Below, piece after piece: positions 41,560-50,360 of a stretch of DNA of 64,000 nucleotides (the first letter of the stretch is position 1; the number at the start of each line of letters is the position of its first letter). The notes under the pieces are model-generated. The model did not search any database and was not told where the DNA came from. It saw only the letters and a program-made list of their open reading frames with translations. Both the position numbers and the translations under genes were made by a program. Origin of the DNA: Labilithrix sp. Lineage in GTDB: Bacteria > Myxococcota_A > Polyangia > Polyangiales > Polyangiaceae. The stretch is from the NCBI GenBank assembly GCA_019637155.1, contig JAHBWE010000009.1, positions 186,001 through 250,000 on the forward strand, in the 5' to 3' direction.

Positions 41560-42065
41560 AGGGCCGTGACGTCGAGATCGCCGCTCAGGTCCGCGCCGGC
41601 TTCGTCGCGTGCACGGTCTACGCGGTGACGATGGTCGCGGCGGGCGCGTGGCTGTGGCTCGCCCCGTCACGCGGCGGCGTCGCGTACGCGCTCGGCGTGC
41701 TCTGCCTCGTCGTCACATGCGTGGTCCTCCATGTGTGCGGCAAGCCGATCGCCGCGCGGACGGGCTACGACGGCTCGATGATGTTCTTCATCGTGTGGTT
41801 CTTCGCGCTCTTCGGGGTGTTCATGCCGGTCATCGGCTCGGTCCTCTGTCTCGTCGCCGCCGTCTGGCGTCTGAGGGGCAAGGTCGGCGGCGTGACGCTC
41901 ACCTTCGGCGAGCACGGCGAAGGCGGCAGCAAGCACTACCCCGCGATCCAGCTCCGCGAGCGCGAGGGCGTCCCGTTGGGGCTCACGTACGTCGTCCTGG
42001 CGCTCGGTTGGCCGCTCGTCGTGTTCCCGTTGATCCCGAAGGAGCTCTACGCCTCGGCGGGGTGA
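41556..42065 (+). CDS. small integral membrane protein
   Basis: About 169 residues from a GTG overlapping the previous stop. Four membrane helices: VACTVYAVTMVAAGAWLWLA, YALGVLCLVVTCVVLHVCG, MMFFIVWFFALFGVFMPVIG with VLCLVAAVWRL, and LGLTYVVLALGWPLVVFPLI. A short soluble loop (GGVTLTFGEHGEGGSKHYPA) lies between the third and fourth. No family is recognised. Translational coupling with the HEAT-Imm21 protein suggests a membrane-localised partner. Confidence 0.75.
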   Translation: MKGRDVEIAAQVRAGFVACTVYAVTMVAAGAWLWLAPSRGGVAYALGVLCLVVTCVVLHVCGKPIAARTGYDGSMMFFIVWFFALFGVFMPVIGSVLCLVAAVWRLRGKVGGVTLTFGEHGEGGSKHYPAIQLREREGVPLGLTYVVLALGWPLVVFPLIPKELYASAG

Positions 42066-42074
42066 GCCGTCACG

Positions 42075-43331
42075 ATGAGACCCTTCGCGATCGATCCGAA
42101 GTCCGAGGAGCTGTTCCAGCGAGGCTGGCCCGAGCTGCGCACGCTGGTCGACGACCATCCTCACCTGAAGGACCCTGCGAAGTGGAGCCAGAAGGCGTTC
42201 CACTCGTACGCCGCGGACATCTATCACGTGGCTTGGCCGCGCGAGGTCGCGCACCGGTTCGTGCGCATCATGGGGATGCCGCGGAAGGAGCTCCCCCTCG
42301 CAGAGAGGCTCGCCGCGATCGCCGAACAGGCGAAGGTGGCGGGCCCCGTCACCGAGGCGGAGGCTCGCAGCGTCCTGGCTCGGATCGTTCACCCGGAGTC
42401 GAGGCATCCGGAGAACAACGTCAAGAACCTGCTCTTCTTGCTCGAGGCGATGGTCGGCGGCGACGTCGTCTTCGACGCCGCGCTCTCCGTCTACGAGGAG
42501 CTGAGCGACGCCCAGCTCGAGCACGACAACCTCCACGATCCGCTCTACGTCGCCGACTGGCTCGGGTTCGTCCTGCGTCGCCTCGATCGGGCGGCGCAGG
42601 AGGCAGGGCGCGCCCGCGTCGCGGCCCTGCTCGGCCGCTGGGGGAAGCACTCCGTCTGGAGGGAGCTCACGCGGGTGATCGGCGGCGCCCCCGCCGTCCT
42701 CGCGACCAAGTCCCCGCGCGCAGCCGGCATCTGGCTGCACACCCTCCACCACGTCGACGACGCCAAGTTCATCGTCGAGAACGCGCATCGAGACAACGTC
42801 GGCTCCTTCGACATCCAGCTCGCCTTCCGTGGGGGCGAGCCGGTCCTCGAGTGGTACGCCAAGCGTCTGCCGAAGCTGCCGAAGGAGCGCCTCGCCGGCT
42901 TCGTCGAGGAGCTCGCGCTGGTCGCGTCGCCGAAGGCCGTCGAGATGCTTCGGGTCCTGCACCAGAAGAAGAGCGTGAGCGCGCGCGTCGCCGAGGTCTT
43001 GGCGACGCGCGGCGAGGCTCCGCAGCCGTCGGCGCCGGCGAAGACGCTCGGTCCGGAGAAGCGCTTCGACGAGCTGTCCGCGTGGATCCAGAAGGCGCTG
43101 AAAGCGGCGCGCGGCGACGCCGCGAAAGAGGAGGCCGCGCTCCTCGCCGCGGTCGATCGCTACGCGGAGATCCGCAGCGACGCCGGCGAACCGCCGGGCG
43201 AGTTCGTCGTGCAGTTCTTCATGGTCGACGGCGTGGCGCTCGAGAAGGAACGCCCTGCGCCGCTCACGAAGCTGCGGCCGAAGCCGACCGACGCCGAGTG
43301 GGCGCGATGGACCGAGATCTTGCAGCGCTGA
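42075..43331 (+). CDS. helical-repeat protein of unknown function in the immunity island
   Basis: 418 residues, soluble and largely helical. Units such as EAEARSVLARIVHPESRHPE, VFDAALSVYEELSDAQLEHD, and PKLPKERLAGFVEELALVAS suggest HEAT-like repeats; the start MRPFAIDPKSEELFQRGWPE and the C-terminus KLRPKPTDAEWARWTEILQR are distinctive. No catalytic motif or known domain is recognised. It lies 9 bases after the membrane-protein gene and ends the island. A role alongside the Imm21 proteins is inferred from position. Confidence 0.75.
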   Translation: MRPFAIDPKSEELFQRGWPELRTLVDDHPHLKDPAKWSQKAFHSYAADIYHVAWPREVAHRFVRIMGMPRKELPLAERLAAIAEQAKVAGPVTEAEARSVLARIVHPESRHPENNVKNLLFLLEAMVGGDVVFDAALSVYEELSDAQLEHDNLHDPLYVADWLGFVLRRLDRAAQEAGRARVAALLGRWGKHSVWRELTRVIGGAPAVLATKSPRAAGIWLHTLHHVDDAKFIVENAHRDNVGSFDIQLAFRGGEPVLEWYAKRLPKLPKERLAGFVEELALVASPKAVEMLRVLHQKKSVSARVAEVLATRGEAPQPSAPAKTLGPEKRFDELSAWIQKALKAARGDAAKEEAALLAAVDRYAEIRSDAGEPPGEFVVQFFMVDGVALEKERPAPLTKLRPKPTDAEWARWTEILQR

Positions 43332-43340
43332 ACGCGATCG

Positions 43341-44576
43341 TCATGCTCGCCGCGACGGCTCCGTCGGTTCGCGGTCGAGGCCGAAGGCGAGGAGCATCGC
43401 GATGAACATGCCGACCGCGCCGAGGACGTATGGCGAGCGCGGCCCCAGGGTCCCGTACACCCAGCCGCCGAGGCCCGGGCCGAACATGCGCGCGAGGCTC
43501 GCCGCGGACTGGTTCGTACCGAGCGTGGCGCCCTGCGCGCTCGGGTCGGCGCGCTTGGAGATGAACGCGCCGGTGCTCGGCTGCGTCATGCCGTTGCCGA
43601 GGGCGAGGAGGGCGCCGCCGACGTAGAGGAGCGGCTTGCCCGCCGTCGCCGAGAGCGCGATGACGGCGAACGCCGCCGCCTGGATCCCGGTGCCGACGCG
43701 GATGAGCAACGCCTCGCGGAAGCGGCGCGACAGCGGGCGAATGAGGCCGCCCTGGACGCTCGCCGCGACGACGCCGATGAACGCGAGCACGATGCCCGTG
43801 TCGAGCGGCTCCATCTGGAAGCTGTCCTTGCTGAAGAAGCGGAACGTCTGGTCGAGGACGGTGAAGGACAGCGTGATCGCGAAGTTCACCGCGACCGCGA
43901 TCGCGATGCCGGGGCGCGCGAACGCGTCGCGGGCGGCGCCGAAGTCGAGCGGCGAGAGCGAGCGCTTCGTCTCCGCGCGGCGCTCCGGCGGCAGCGACTC
44001 CTTCAAGCCGACGAAGGCCCAGCCGAGGTTCACGCACGAGAGCGAGGCCGCGACGAAGCAGGGCACCGCGCCGGTGCGCCCGCCGATCGGGATCGCGGAG
44101 AGCGCGCCGCCGATCGCGGGGCCGAGGATGAAGCCGAGGCCGAAGGCCATCCCGATGAGCCCCATCCCCTTCGAGCGCTCCTCCGGCTTCGTCACGTCGG
44201 CGATGTACGCGCTCGCGGTGCCGAGGTTCGCGGTCGCGATGCCGCTCGCCGCGCGCGCCGCGAAGAGCCACGCGATGTGCTCCGCGCGGAGGAGCGCGAA
44301 GCCGAGGCCGAACATGCCGAGCGCGGTCGCGGTGATGCTCCACAACAGCACCGGTCGCCGGCCGACGCGGTCCGAGACGCGGCCCCACACCGGCACGAAC
44401 ACGAACTGCATCAGCGAGTAGATCGAGGCGAGGAGCGTGCCGGTGAGCTCGCTCGTGCCGAACGTCGAGCGCGACTCCTCCGCGAGGAACGGCAAGACGA
44501 GGCTGAACCCGAGGATGTCGAGGAAGACGATCAGGAAGATCGCGCCAAGGCCGGGTGTCTTTTGCGGCGATGACAT
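43341..44576 (-). CDS. MFS transporter, TetA-like drug/proton antiporter class
   Basis: About 411 residues from ATG at 44576 with 12 membrane helices. Motif A in the loop between helices 2 and 3 is GRVSDRVGRRPVLLWSI; the antiporter-type motif C is GLGFILGPAIGGALS. The start GLGAIFLIVFLDILGFSLVLPFL resembles the TetA subgroup. Likely proton-driven export of a small hydrophobic compound; the substrate is unknown. Stands alone, convergent with the immunity island (9-base gap) and divergent from a lipoprotein gene. Upstream in-frame extension to 45305 is antisense to the DUF2252 gene and rejected. Confidence 0.9.
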   Translation of the reverse strand: MSSPQKTPGLGAIFLIVFLDILGFSLVLPFLAEESRSTFGTSELTGTLLASIYSLMQFVFVPVWGRVSDRVGRRPVLLWSITATALGMFGLGFALLRAEHIAWLFAARAASGIATANLGTASAYIADVTKPEERSKGMGLIGMAFGLGFILGPAIGGALSAIPIGGRTGAVPCFVAASLSCVNLGWAFVGLKESLPPERRAETKRSLSPLDFGAARDAFARPGIAIAVAVNFAITLSFTVLDQTFRFFSKDSFQMEPLDTGIVLAFIGVVAASVQGGLIRPLSRRFREALLIRVGTGIQAAAFAVIALSATAGKPLLYVGGALLALGNGMTQPSTGAFISKRADPSAQGATLGTNQSAASLARMFGPGLGGWVYGTLGPRSPYVLGAVGMFIAMLLAFGLDREPTEPSRRA

Positions 44577-44630
44577 CGACGGGGAGTCCGGCTTAGCAGG
44601 AGTCCGCCGCTTCGAGTAGTCTCGCGCCCC

Positions 44631-44963
44631 ATGCTCTCGCGTCTCGCCGTGGTCCTCGCCGCCCTTGCCTTCGTCGCCGTCGCGTGCGGCGGCTCGGAGG
44701 ACAAGGGCAAGACTCCCTCCGGCGCGCGGGCGTCGTGCGCGAGCGACTCGGACTGCACGGTCAGCGACTCCTCGGGCTGCTGCAAGTCGTGCCCCGACCA
44801 GCCCTTCGGGATGCCGGTGCTCGCGTTCGAGCAGCAGAAGAACAAGTGCGCGGTGGTCGAGTGCGCTGCTTCTTCGGATCGCATCGAGTGTCCCAAGGTC
44901 GAGCCCACCGACGCGTTCGTCGCCTACTGCAAGGAAGGCACCTGCGCGGCGCGGAAGAAGTAG
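44631..44963 (+). CDS. small Cys-rich lipoprotein
   Basis: 110 residues. Signal peptide MLSRLAVVLAALAFVAVAC with lipobox. The mature chain has CASDSDCTVSDSSGCCKSCP, then CAVVECAASSDRIEC and CKEGTCAARKK: about ten Cys in a pattern matching the lipoprotein at 39.3 kb, hence a likely paralogue. Probably disulfide-bonded in the envelope. Function unknown. Cotranscribed with the DUF2252 gene, 11 bases away. Confidence 0.83.
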   Translation: MLSRLAVVLAALAFVAVACGGSEDKGKTPSGARASCASDSDCTVSDSSGCCKSCPDQPFGMPVLAFEQQKNKCAVVECAASSDRIECPKVEPTDAFVAYCKEGTCAARKK

Positions 44964-44974
44964 CATTCGGAGGC

Positions 44975-46162
44975 GTGAAGACGGCGCGCGCACTCGTCCT
45001 CGGCGCCGTGCTCGCGTGCGGCCCGGCGGCGGTCGCGCCGGCGCCGGGGCCCACGGCTCCGCGTCCCGACACGTTCGCGATCGACGGCGCCGCGCTCCTC
45101 GCGAAGGACCCCCACGTCGCGCGCAAGGTCGGGAGGACGCCGTACACGTTCTTCCGCTACCAGAACCGCGCGTTCGCGGAGCGGGTCTGCAATCGATGGG
45201 CGAGCACCATCCCGCGCATGCCGCTCGTCCACGTCCACGGAGACGCTCACCTCGAGCAGTACGCCGTCGCGGAGGGCGGTCGCGGTCTCGCCGACTTCGA
45301 CGCATCAGGCGAAGGTCCGCCTGTCATCGATTTTGCAAGATTCTCCGCATCGCTCGCGCTCGCGCGTCCCTACGACCACGCCGGGACGAAGGCGGCGATC
45401 GCGGCGCTCTTCCGCGGCTACTCGCGTGCGCTCATCGACGCGCGTGCGACGATGAACGAGCCGCGCGTCGTCATGCGTCTCCGCGAGCGCTTCGAGCCGA
45501 CGCGGCTCGAGTGGCTCGATCGCATGACGCTGCTGATCTCGCCCTCCGATCCGGCCGATCACGAGGTCTTCGCTCAGGCGTGGAGGGGCTTCGTGGGTGA
45601 GATGTGCTCGCTCGATCCTTCGCTCGACGAGGACTTCTTCACCGTGAAGGCCGGCGGCAAGCTCGAGCTCGGGATCGGGAGCGCCCACGCCGAGAAGTTC
45701 CTCGCCCGCATCGAGGGCCCCACCTCCGCGCTGGACGACGACATCCTCCTCGAGGCGAAGGCGCTCGAGCCGGGCGCGCTCGCGAGCTGCATGCGCGGCG
45801 TCGATCTCGACGCGACGCGGGTGATCGAGACGCAGCTCCAGATGTCGGCCGCGCCCGAGCGCTTCCTCGGCGCGATGACGATCCGCGGCAAGCCGTACTA
45901 CACGCACGCGTGGCAGGTCTTCTACAAGGAGCTCTCCGTCGACGACGTCCACACCGCCGCGGAGCTCGCGGAGCTCGCGGAGGACGTCGGCCTCCAGCTC
46001 GGCCGCGGCCACGCGAAGTCGAAGGACGCGGCGCGCGTCCCGAAGCTCCGCGCGGAGCTGCTCGAGACCGCGAAGCGCGTCGAGGCCGACGTCGTCGACG
46101 AGGCGTTCGAGCTCGCGCACGAAGTCTCGCTCGCGTGGGAGCAATACCGGCTCGCGCTGTGA
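44975..46162 (+). CDS. DUF2252-family lipoprotein
   Basis: About 395 residues from GTG; the lipobox VLGAVLACG makes it an exported lipoprotein. DUF2252 hallmarks: FFRYQNRAFAERVCNRW, VHVHGDAHLEQYAVAEGGRG, DFDASGEGPPVIDFARFSAS and a C-terminal RGHAKSKD. The GDxHxxN-like and DFD elements resemble the active site of kinase-like (APH-type) folds, but activity is unknown, and most family members are cytoplasmic, so a signal peptide is unusual. The start codon directly follows GGAGGC, spacing that is too short to be ideal. Confidence 0.82.
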   Translation: MKTARALVLGAVLACGPAAVAPAPGPTAPRPDTFAIDGAALLAKDPHVARKVGRTPYTFFRYQNRAFAERVCNRWASTIPRMPLVHVHGDAHLEQYAVAEGGRGLADFDASGEGPPVIDFARFSASLALARPYDHAGTKAAIAALFRGYSRALIDARATMNEPRVVMRLRERFEPTRLEWLDRMTLLISPSDPADHEVFAQAWRGFVGEMCSLDPSLDEDFFTVKAGGKLELGIGSAHAEKFLARIEGPTSALDDDILLEAKALEPGALASCMRGVDLDATRVIETQLQMSAAPERFLGAMTIRGKPYYTHAWQVFYKELSVDDVHTAAELAELAEDVGLQLGRGHAKSKDAARVPKLRAELLETAKRVEADVVDEAFELAHEVSLAWEQYRLAL

Positions 46163-46175
46163 TCCGGTCGCGAGG

Positions 46176-46910
46176 TCAGAGCTTCCGCGCGTGCACGAAG
46201 GCCTCGAGGTTCCCCTTCGGCCCCTCGAGGACGCTGTCGGCGGTGCCGAGGAGCTCGAAGCCCGCCGCTCTCACGTCGGCGGCCGCGTCGTCGATCGCGC
46301 GCCGGCGCACCTCCGGATCCTTCACCACGCCGCGCGATCGCGCCGCCTCGTCGCGACCGACCTCGAACTGCGGCTTCACGAGCGCGACGAGCTCGCCGCG
46401 CGTCGCCGTGCAGCGCGCGATCGCGGCCGCGAGCTTGCCGAGCCCGATGAAGGAGGCGTCGACGACGACGAGCTCGCACGGCCCCCCGATCGCGTCGGGC
46501 GTGAGCGTGCGCGCGTTCGTGCGCTCGAGGTTCTGCACGCGCGGATCGACGCGCAGCGAGTGGGCGAGCTGTCCGTACCCGACGTCGACGGCGGCGACCG
46601 ACGCCGCGCCGCGCTGGAGGAGGCAGTCGGTGAAGCCCCCCGTCGACGCGCCGAGGTCGAGGCAGCGCTTGCCGCGCGGGTCCACACCGAACGCATCGAG
46701 CGCCCCCGCGAGCTTCACTCCGCCACGCGACACGTACGGATGGTCCTCTCCGCGCACGGCGATCGCCGCGTCCTCGGGCAACATCGCCCCCGCCTTGTCG
46801 ACGCGCACCTCCCCGACGTACACCTTGCCCGCGAGGATGAGCGCCTGCGCCTTCGCCCGCGTCACCACGAGGCCCCGCTGCACGAGCAACTGATCGGCGC
46901 GCGTCTTCAA
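46176..46910 (-). CDS. tlyA: TlyA-family rRNA ribose methyltransferase
   Basis: About 244 residues from a TTG (LKTRADQLLVQRGL) with GAGGACCCC upstream; the longer open frame to 47018 is Arg/Pro-rich and unrelated. An N-terminal S4 RNA-binding domain (TRADQLLVQRGLVVTRAKAQ) precedes an RrmJ/FtsJ-type methyltransferase with motif I CLDLGASTGGFTDCLLQRG, VVDASFIGLGKL and LVKPQFEVGRDEA. TlyA methylates 16S and/or 23S rRNA 2'-O positions, giving capreomycin sensitivity in mycobacteria. The gene converges on the DUF2252 gene (13-base gap). Confidence 0.92.
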   Translation of the reverse strand: MKTRADQLLVQRGLVVTRAKAQALILAGKVYVGEVRVDKAGAMLPEDAAIAVRGEDHPYVSRGGVKLAGALDAFGVDPRGKRCLDLGASTGGFTDCLLQRGAASVAAVDVGYGQLAHSLRVDPRVQNLERTNARTLTPDAIGGPCELVVVDASFIGLGKLAAAIARCTATRGELVALVKPQFEVGRDEAARSRGVVKDPEVRRRAIDDAAADVRAAGFELLGTADSVLEGPKGNLEAFVHARKL

Positions 46911-47124
46911 GGGGTCCTCGCGCCTGCGAACCCTGCGACTTGCATCTCCGCGCGGTGCGGGTGGGCGCGCGCCTCGGGGGCTGCCAGCGCTGCGCGGTGC
47001 GGCTCCGCGCGGTGGCACTGGTGGACGTGCGCGTCGGGGCCCGTCGGCCCTGCGCGTTGGCGCGGGTGGGCGCGTGCGTCATCGTGGGGCTCCGCGTGGG
47101 GCGTGCGTGCGTACGTGGGGATGG
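46911..47124. other. low-complexity GC/GT-rich spacer, no gene seen
   Basis: 214 bases between btuF-like and tlyA genes, made of imperfect GTGCG-, GCGGTG- and GGGCGCG-type short repeats (for example GCGCGGTGCGG and CTCCGCGCGGTGG). All frames are open and Arg/Ala/Pro-rich, typical of noncoding GC-rich DNA. It is not a copy of the hairpin repeat family. A promoter for tlyA may be included, but none is clear. Confidence 0.5.
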
Positions 47125-47988
47125 TCACTGGGCGGGGAGCTCGGGGTGGATGGCGCGGGCGAGGAGGGCGAGGCCGTCGCCGATGCGGGGGCCGGGGCGG
47201 AGGACGGACTCGTCCGCGATCGTGCGGACGCGGCCCTCCTTCACCGCGCGGACCGCGCTCCAGCCGGGCGCGTTCGCGTTCAGCCGCTCGGCTGCGTTCT
47301 CCTCCATCATCGCGGCGTTCACGACGACGTCCGGATCGAGGACGAGGACGCGCTCGGCTCCGATCGTGGGGTACGCGCCGCCCTCCTTGATCACGTTCGT
47401 GCCGCCCGCCTTCGCGATCATCTCGTCCGCGAAGCTGCCGGGGCCGGCGACGGAGAGCGGCGCGAGGCCGAACACGAGCAGCACCTTCGGCCGCGGTAGC
47501 TTCGCGACCGCGGTCACCGTCTCGTCGATGCGCGCGTGCAGCTTCGCGACCGCCGCGCGCGCGCCGTCCATACGCGCGGTCTTCTCGCCGAGGCCGAGGA
47601 GCATGTCGTCGATCGCGGCGAGCTTCTCGGTCTCGGGGAAATACGTGACGACGCCGCGCGCCTCGAGCTGCTGCGTGATCGCGTTGCCGGCCGGTCCGCG
47701 TGCCCCCACCACGAGGTCGGGACGGAGCCCGAGGATCGCCTCGAGCGACGGATCGACGTAGCCACCGACCTGCGGGAGCTTCGCGACCTCGGGCGGATGG
47801 TTGCAATAACGCGAACGCCCGACGAGGAGCGAGCCCGCGCCGATCGCGAAGACCGCCTCCGTCGTCGACGGCGAGAGCGAGACGATCCGCTCCGGCGCCG
47901 CCTTCTTCTTCGCCTCCGAGCGCGTGCACCCGAGCGTGGCGATCGCGGCGATCGCGGCGAGCACGAAGACGACGAACGCGCGCGTCAT
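47125..47988 (-). CDS. BtuF/FecB-like periplasmic binding lipoprotein
   Basis: About 287 residues from ATG at 47988, overlapping the previous stop (ATGA). Lipobox AIATLGC follows the hydrophobic segment AFVVFVLAAIAA. The fold is a class III substrate-binding protein: RIVSLSPSTTEAVFAIGAG, VGRSRYCNHPPEVAKLPQVG, LEAILGLRPDLVVGARG and the long linking helix. RYCNHPPE and the following VGGY resemble BtuF-type vitamin B12 binders, but cobalamin versus other metal chelates cannot be decided. No permease genes or cobalamin riboswitch are nearby, so it would depend on a transporter elsewhere. Confidence 0.87.
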   Translation of the reverse strand: MTRAFVVFVLAAIAAIATLGCTRSEAKKKAAPERIVSLSPSTTEAVFAIGAGSLLVGRSRYCNHPPEVAKLPQVGGYVDPSLEAILGLRPDLVVGARGPAGNAITQQLEARGVVTYFPETEKLAAIDDMLLGLGEKTARMDGARAAVAKLHARIDETVTAVAKLPRPKVLLVFGLAPLSVAGPGSFADEMIAKAGGTNVIKEGGAYPTIGAERVLVLDPDVVVNAAMMEENAAERLNANAPGWSAVRAVKEGRVRTIADESVLRPGPRIGDGLALLARAIHPELPAQ

Positions 47989-48362
47989 CAGGGCCCTGCG
48001 TCGCACGTGGCCGTGCCCGCCGAGAGGCTGCCCGTCGTCTCGACGTACGACACGCAGACCCACTCCCCGCGCGGACAGCGGCACGTCCAATAGGTCGGCC
48101 TCGTCGGATACTGCGTGCCGCCGTCGGCGCAGACCTCGTCGCGGGCGCTCGTCGAGAACTCGCACTCCGCGTCCGAGACGCAGGGGCCGCGCGGCGGGCC
48201 CTCCGGGCGGACGACATGCCGGTTCGTCTCCTGGCACTGCCGGTCGCGCGCCTGTGGCGTGGCCGGGGCGCGAGCGTCCGCCTCGACCGGCGCCGGCGCG
48301 TCGTCCCTCGTCTCTCCGCCGCACGCCGAGAGCAGGAGCGTAGTCACGACGACGTGCCGCAC
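47988..48362 (-). CDS. small Cys-rich lipoprotein
   Basis: 124 residues from GTG. The very short signal MRHVVVTTLLLSAC ends in a lipobox. An Asp/Ala/Pro linker leads to CVSDAECEFSTSARDEVCAD, TYWTCRCPRGEWVCVS and TATCDAGP, with eight Cys. The CVSDAEC element recalls CxSDxDC in the lipoprotein at 44.6 kb. Coupled by ATGA to the binding-protein gene, so possibly an accessory of that receptor. Function unknown. Confidence 0.75.
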   Translation of the reverse strand: MRHVVVTTLLLSACGGETRDDAPAPVEADARAPATPQARDRQCQETNRHVVRPEGPPRGPCVSDAECEFSTSARDEVCADGGTQYPTRPTYWTCRCPRGEWVCVSYVETTGSLSAGTATCDAGP

Positions 48363-48388
48363 GAGAGGAGAGATATCATGGTCGGTCC

Positions 48389-48964
48389 TTGCCTGCGCCG
48401 TCGCCGATCGATCACTATGCGCTCTTCGACGACGTGGTCGCCGTCGCGAAGAACGCGCACGGCGCGACGGCGGGGTGGCGCGCGATCTGCGTGCGCGCGC
48501 AGCGTACGGTCGGCAAGAAGGTCGCGAGTCCGCTCGCCGCGCTCGACCTCGACGAGGAGATCGCGCCGCTCGGCGTCCGCGTTCGTGTCATCGCCGCGCA
48601 CGCGCCGATCGAGGTCGACACGCTCGTGTTCGGGCTCTTCGACGGCGTCGACGACGACGGGAGCGGCGTCTACACCGGCTTCCACCTCATGGGCACGACC
48701 GGGATCGATCACGGCGCGCGCTGGCTCACGAAGACGCCGACGTGGAGGCCGAAGGACCGCTTCCTCTCGTCGCCGTCGCTCGACGCGATCGTGCGCGCCG
48801 GGAACGAGACGCGCGGCGAGCCGAAGAAGGCGGTCGCCCACGCGCTCCGCTTCGGCGCCGCCGCGCTCCTCGCGCGCTTCGCGGCGGAAGGGCTGCACCA
48901 GCGCATCGTCGTCGCGTTCGACGACGGCGACTTCGCCGAGGTCCGCGCCCCGCTGAAGCTCTAG
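48389..48964 (+). CDS. hypothetical cytoplasmic protein
   Basis: 191 residues from a TTG. Mixed alpha/beta with GDFAEVRAPLKL at the end; central TLVFGLFDGVDDDGSGVYTG and FHLMGTTGIDHGARWLTK. No signal peptide, no membrane segment and no recognised motif. The gene converges with the response-regulator gene (4-base overlap of ends) and is divergent from the lipoprotein operon. An ATG at 48378 is out of frame, so the TTG is the only reasonable start. Composition matches the neighbourhood. Confidence 0.7.
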   Translation: MPAPSPIDHYALFDDVVAVAKNAHGATAGWRAICVRAQRTVGKKVASPLAALDLDEEIAPLGVRVRVIAAHAPIEVDTLVFGLFDGVDDDGSGVYTGFHLMGTTGIDHGARWLTKTPTWRPKDRFLSSPSLDAIVRAGNETRGEPKKAVAHALRFGAAALLARFAAEGLHQRIVVAFDDGDFAEVRAPLKL

Positions 48965-50349
48965 CGCTGCGGGATCAGCGCGTACTTGTGGAGCTTCTCG
49001 ATCAGCGCGGGGCGCGAGACGCCGAGGCGGCGCGCGGTCTCGCTCTGGTTCTTGTTCGCGGACTCGAACTCCGCGCTGATGATCGCGCGCTCGAACGACT
49101 CGACCCGCGCGCGGAGCGAATGGCCCGGGCCCGGATCGCCCGGCGCGGCGCCGCTCGATGGGACCATCGAGAACGGCGCGTTGGTGGAGCGCGCCTCCTC
49201 CGTCAGCGAGCGCCACAGCGCGAGGGTCAGGTTGTCGTCGGCGGTCAGCGCGAGCAGGCGCGCGACCGTGTTCTCGATCTCGCGGACGTTGCCCGGCCAG
49301 GTGTGCGCCTTGAACGCGTCGATGAGCGCCGGCTCGATGACGACGCGGTCCATGCCGTAGCGCTCCGAGTACGTCCGCACGAACGCGTGCACGAGCGGCT
49401 CGATGTCCTCCGGTCGCTCGCGCAGCGGGGGGACGCGGATCGGCACTACGTTGAGCCGATAGAAGAGGTCCTCGCGGAAGCGGCCCGCCTTCACCTCCGC
49501 CGCGAGGTCGCGGTTCGTCGCCGCGACGAGGCGCACGTCGACGTGCTCGGCGCGCCCGCCGACCGGCTGCACGTCCCCCGACTGCAGCGCGCGCAGCACC
49601 TTCGCTTGAATGGGCAGCGCGAGCTCGCCGACCTCGTCGATGAAGAGCGTGCCCTTGTCCGCTTGCTGGAAGTAGCCCGTGCGCGCCGAGGTCGCGCCGG
49701 TGAACGCGCCCTTCGCGTGGCCGAAGAGCTCCGCCTCCGCGAGCTCGCCCGGGATCGCGGCGGCGTTGAAGCGGACGAGCGCCTTGTCGGCGCGCTTCGA
49801 GTGCGCGTGCAGCGCGGCGGCGAGGACGTCCTTGCCGACGCCGCTCTCGCCGGTGAGGAGCACGGTGACGTCCTTCGGCGCGACGCGCGCGACGAGCTCG
49901 AGGACGCGCTTCGTCACCGGGCTCGCGGCGACGATCGGACGACCGAGCGACGCTTCCGTGCGGAGGCGCGCGTTCTCGAGGCGCAGCTTCCGCGTGTCGG
50001 CGGCGCGCGTCACCGCGAGCGCGATCTCGTCGGGATCGAAGGGCTTCGGGACGTAGTCGAACGCGCCCGCCTTCATCGCCGCGACCGCGACGCGCTCGGA
50101 GCCGTGCGCGGTGAGCATCATCACCGGCACGCCCGGATCGAGCACGCGCATGGTGGAGAGCACCTGCATGCCGTCGACCTCGGGCATCGCGAGGTCGGTG
50201 ATGATCACGTCGGCGCCGCGCGCCTCGAACGCCGCGATCCCGGCCGCGCCGCCGTCGGCCGTCTCCACGTCGTGACCGGCGTCGCCGAGGACCGCCTCGA
50301 GCGTGAAGCGCATCGCCGGTTCGTCGTCGATGACCAGGACACGCGCCAT
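48961..50349 (-). CDS. sigma-54-dependent NtrC-type response regulator
   Basis: 462 residues. Receiver domain with phospho-acceptor Asp52 (VIITDLAMPEVDG) and conserved VIDDEP, TAHGS and KPF. The AAA+ domain has GESGVGKDVLAAALH, the sigma-54 contact loop GAFTGA, FIDEVGELALPIQAKVLRAL and a WPGNVREIENTV segment. The Fis-type helix-turn-helix reads QSETARRLGVSRPALIEKL. It should activate sigma-54 promoters on phosphorylation. The kinase gene lies 11 bases upstream in the same operon, making a cognate pair; the target genes are not evident. Confidence 0.95.
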   Translation of the reverse strand: MARVLVIDDEPAMRFTLEAVLGDAGHDVETADGGAAGIAAFEARGADVIITDLAMPEVDGMQVLSTMRVLDPGVPVMMLTAHGSERVAVAAMKAGAFDYVPKPFDPDEIALAVTRAADTRKLRLENARLRTEASLGRPIVAASPVTKRVLELVARVAPKDVTVLLTGESGVGKDVLAAALHAHSKRADKALVRFNAAAIPGELAEAELFGHAKGAFTGATSARTGYFQQADKGTLFIDEVGELALPIQAKVLRALQSGDVQPVGGRAEHVDVRLVAATNRDLAAEVKAGRFREDLFYRLNVVPIRVPPLRERPEDIEPLVHAFVRTYSERYGMDRVVIEPALIDAFKAHTWPGNVREIENTVARLLALTADDNLTLALWRSLTEEARSTNAPFSMVPSSGAAPGDPGPGHSLRARVESFERAIISAEFESANKNQSETARRLGVSRPALIEKLHKYALIPQR

Positions 50350-50360
50350 GAGTCAGTCCC

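Noticed and set aside
47125-48362. Cobalamin riboswitch upstream of the BtuF-like gene
   Set aside because: The start lies inside another gene's stop (ATGA) and no B12-box-like sequence was seen upstream of the operon.
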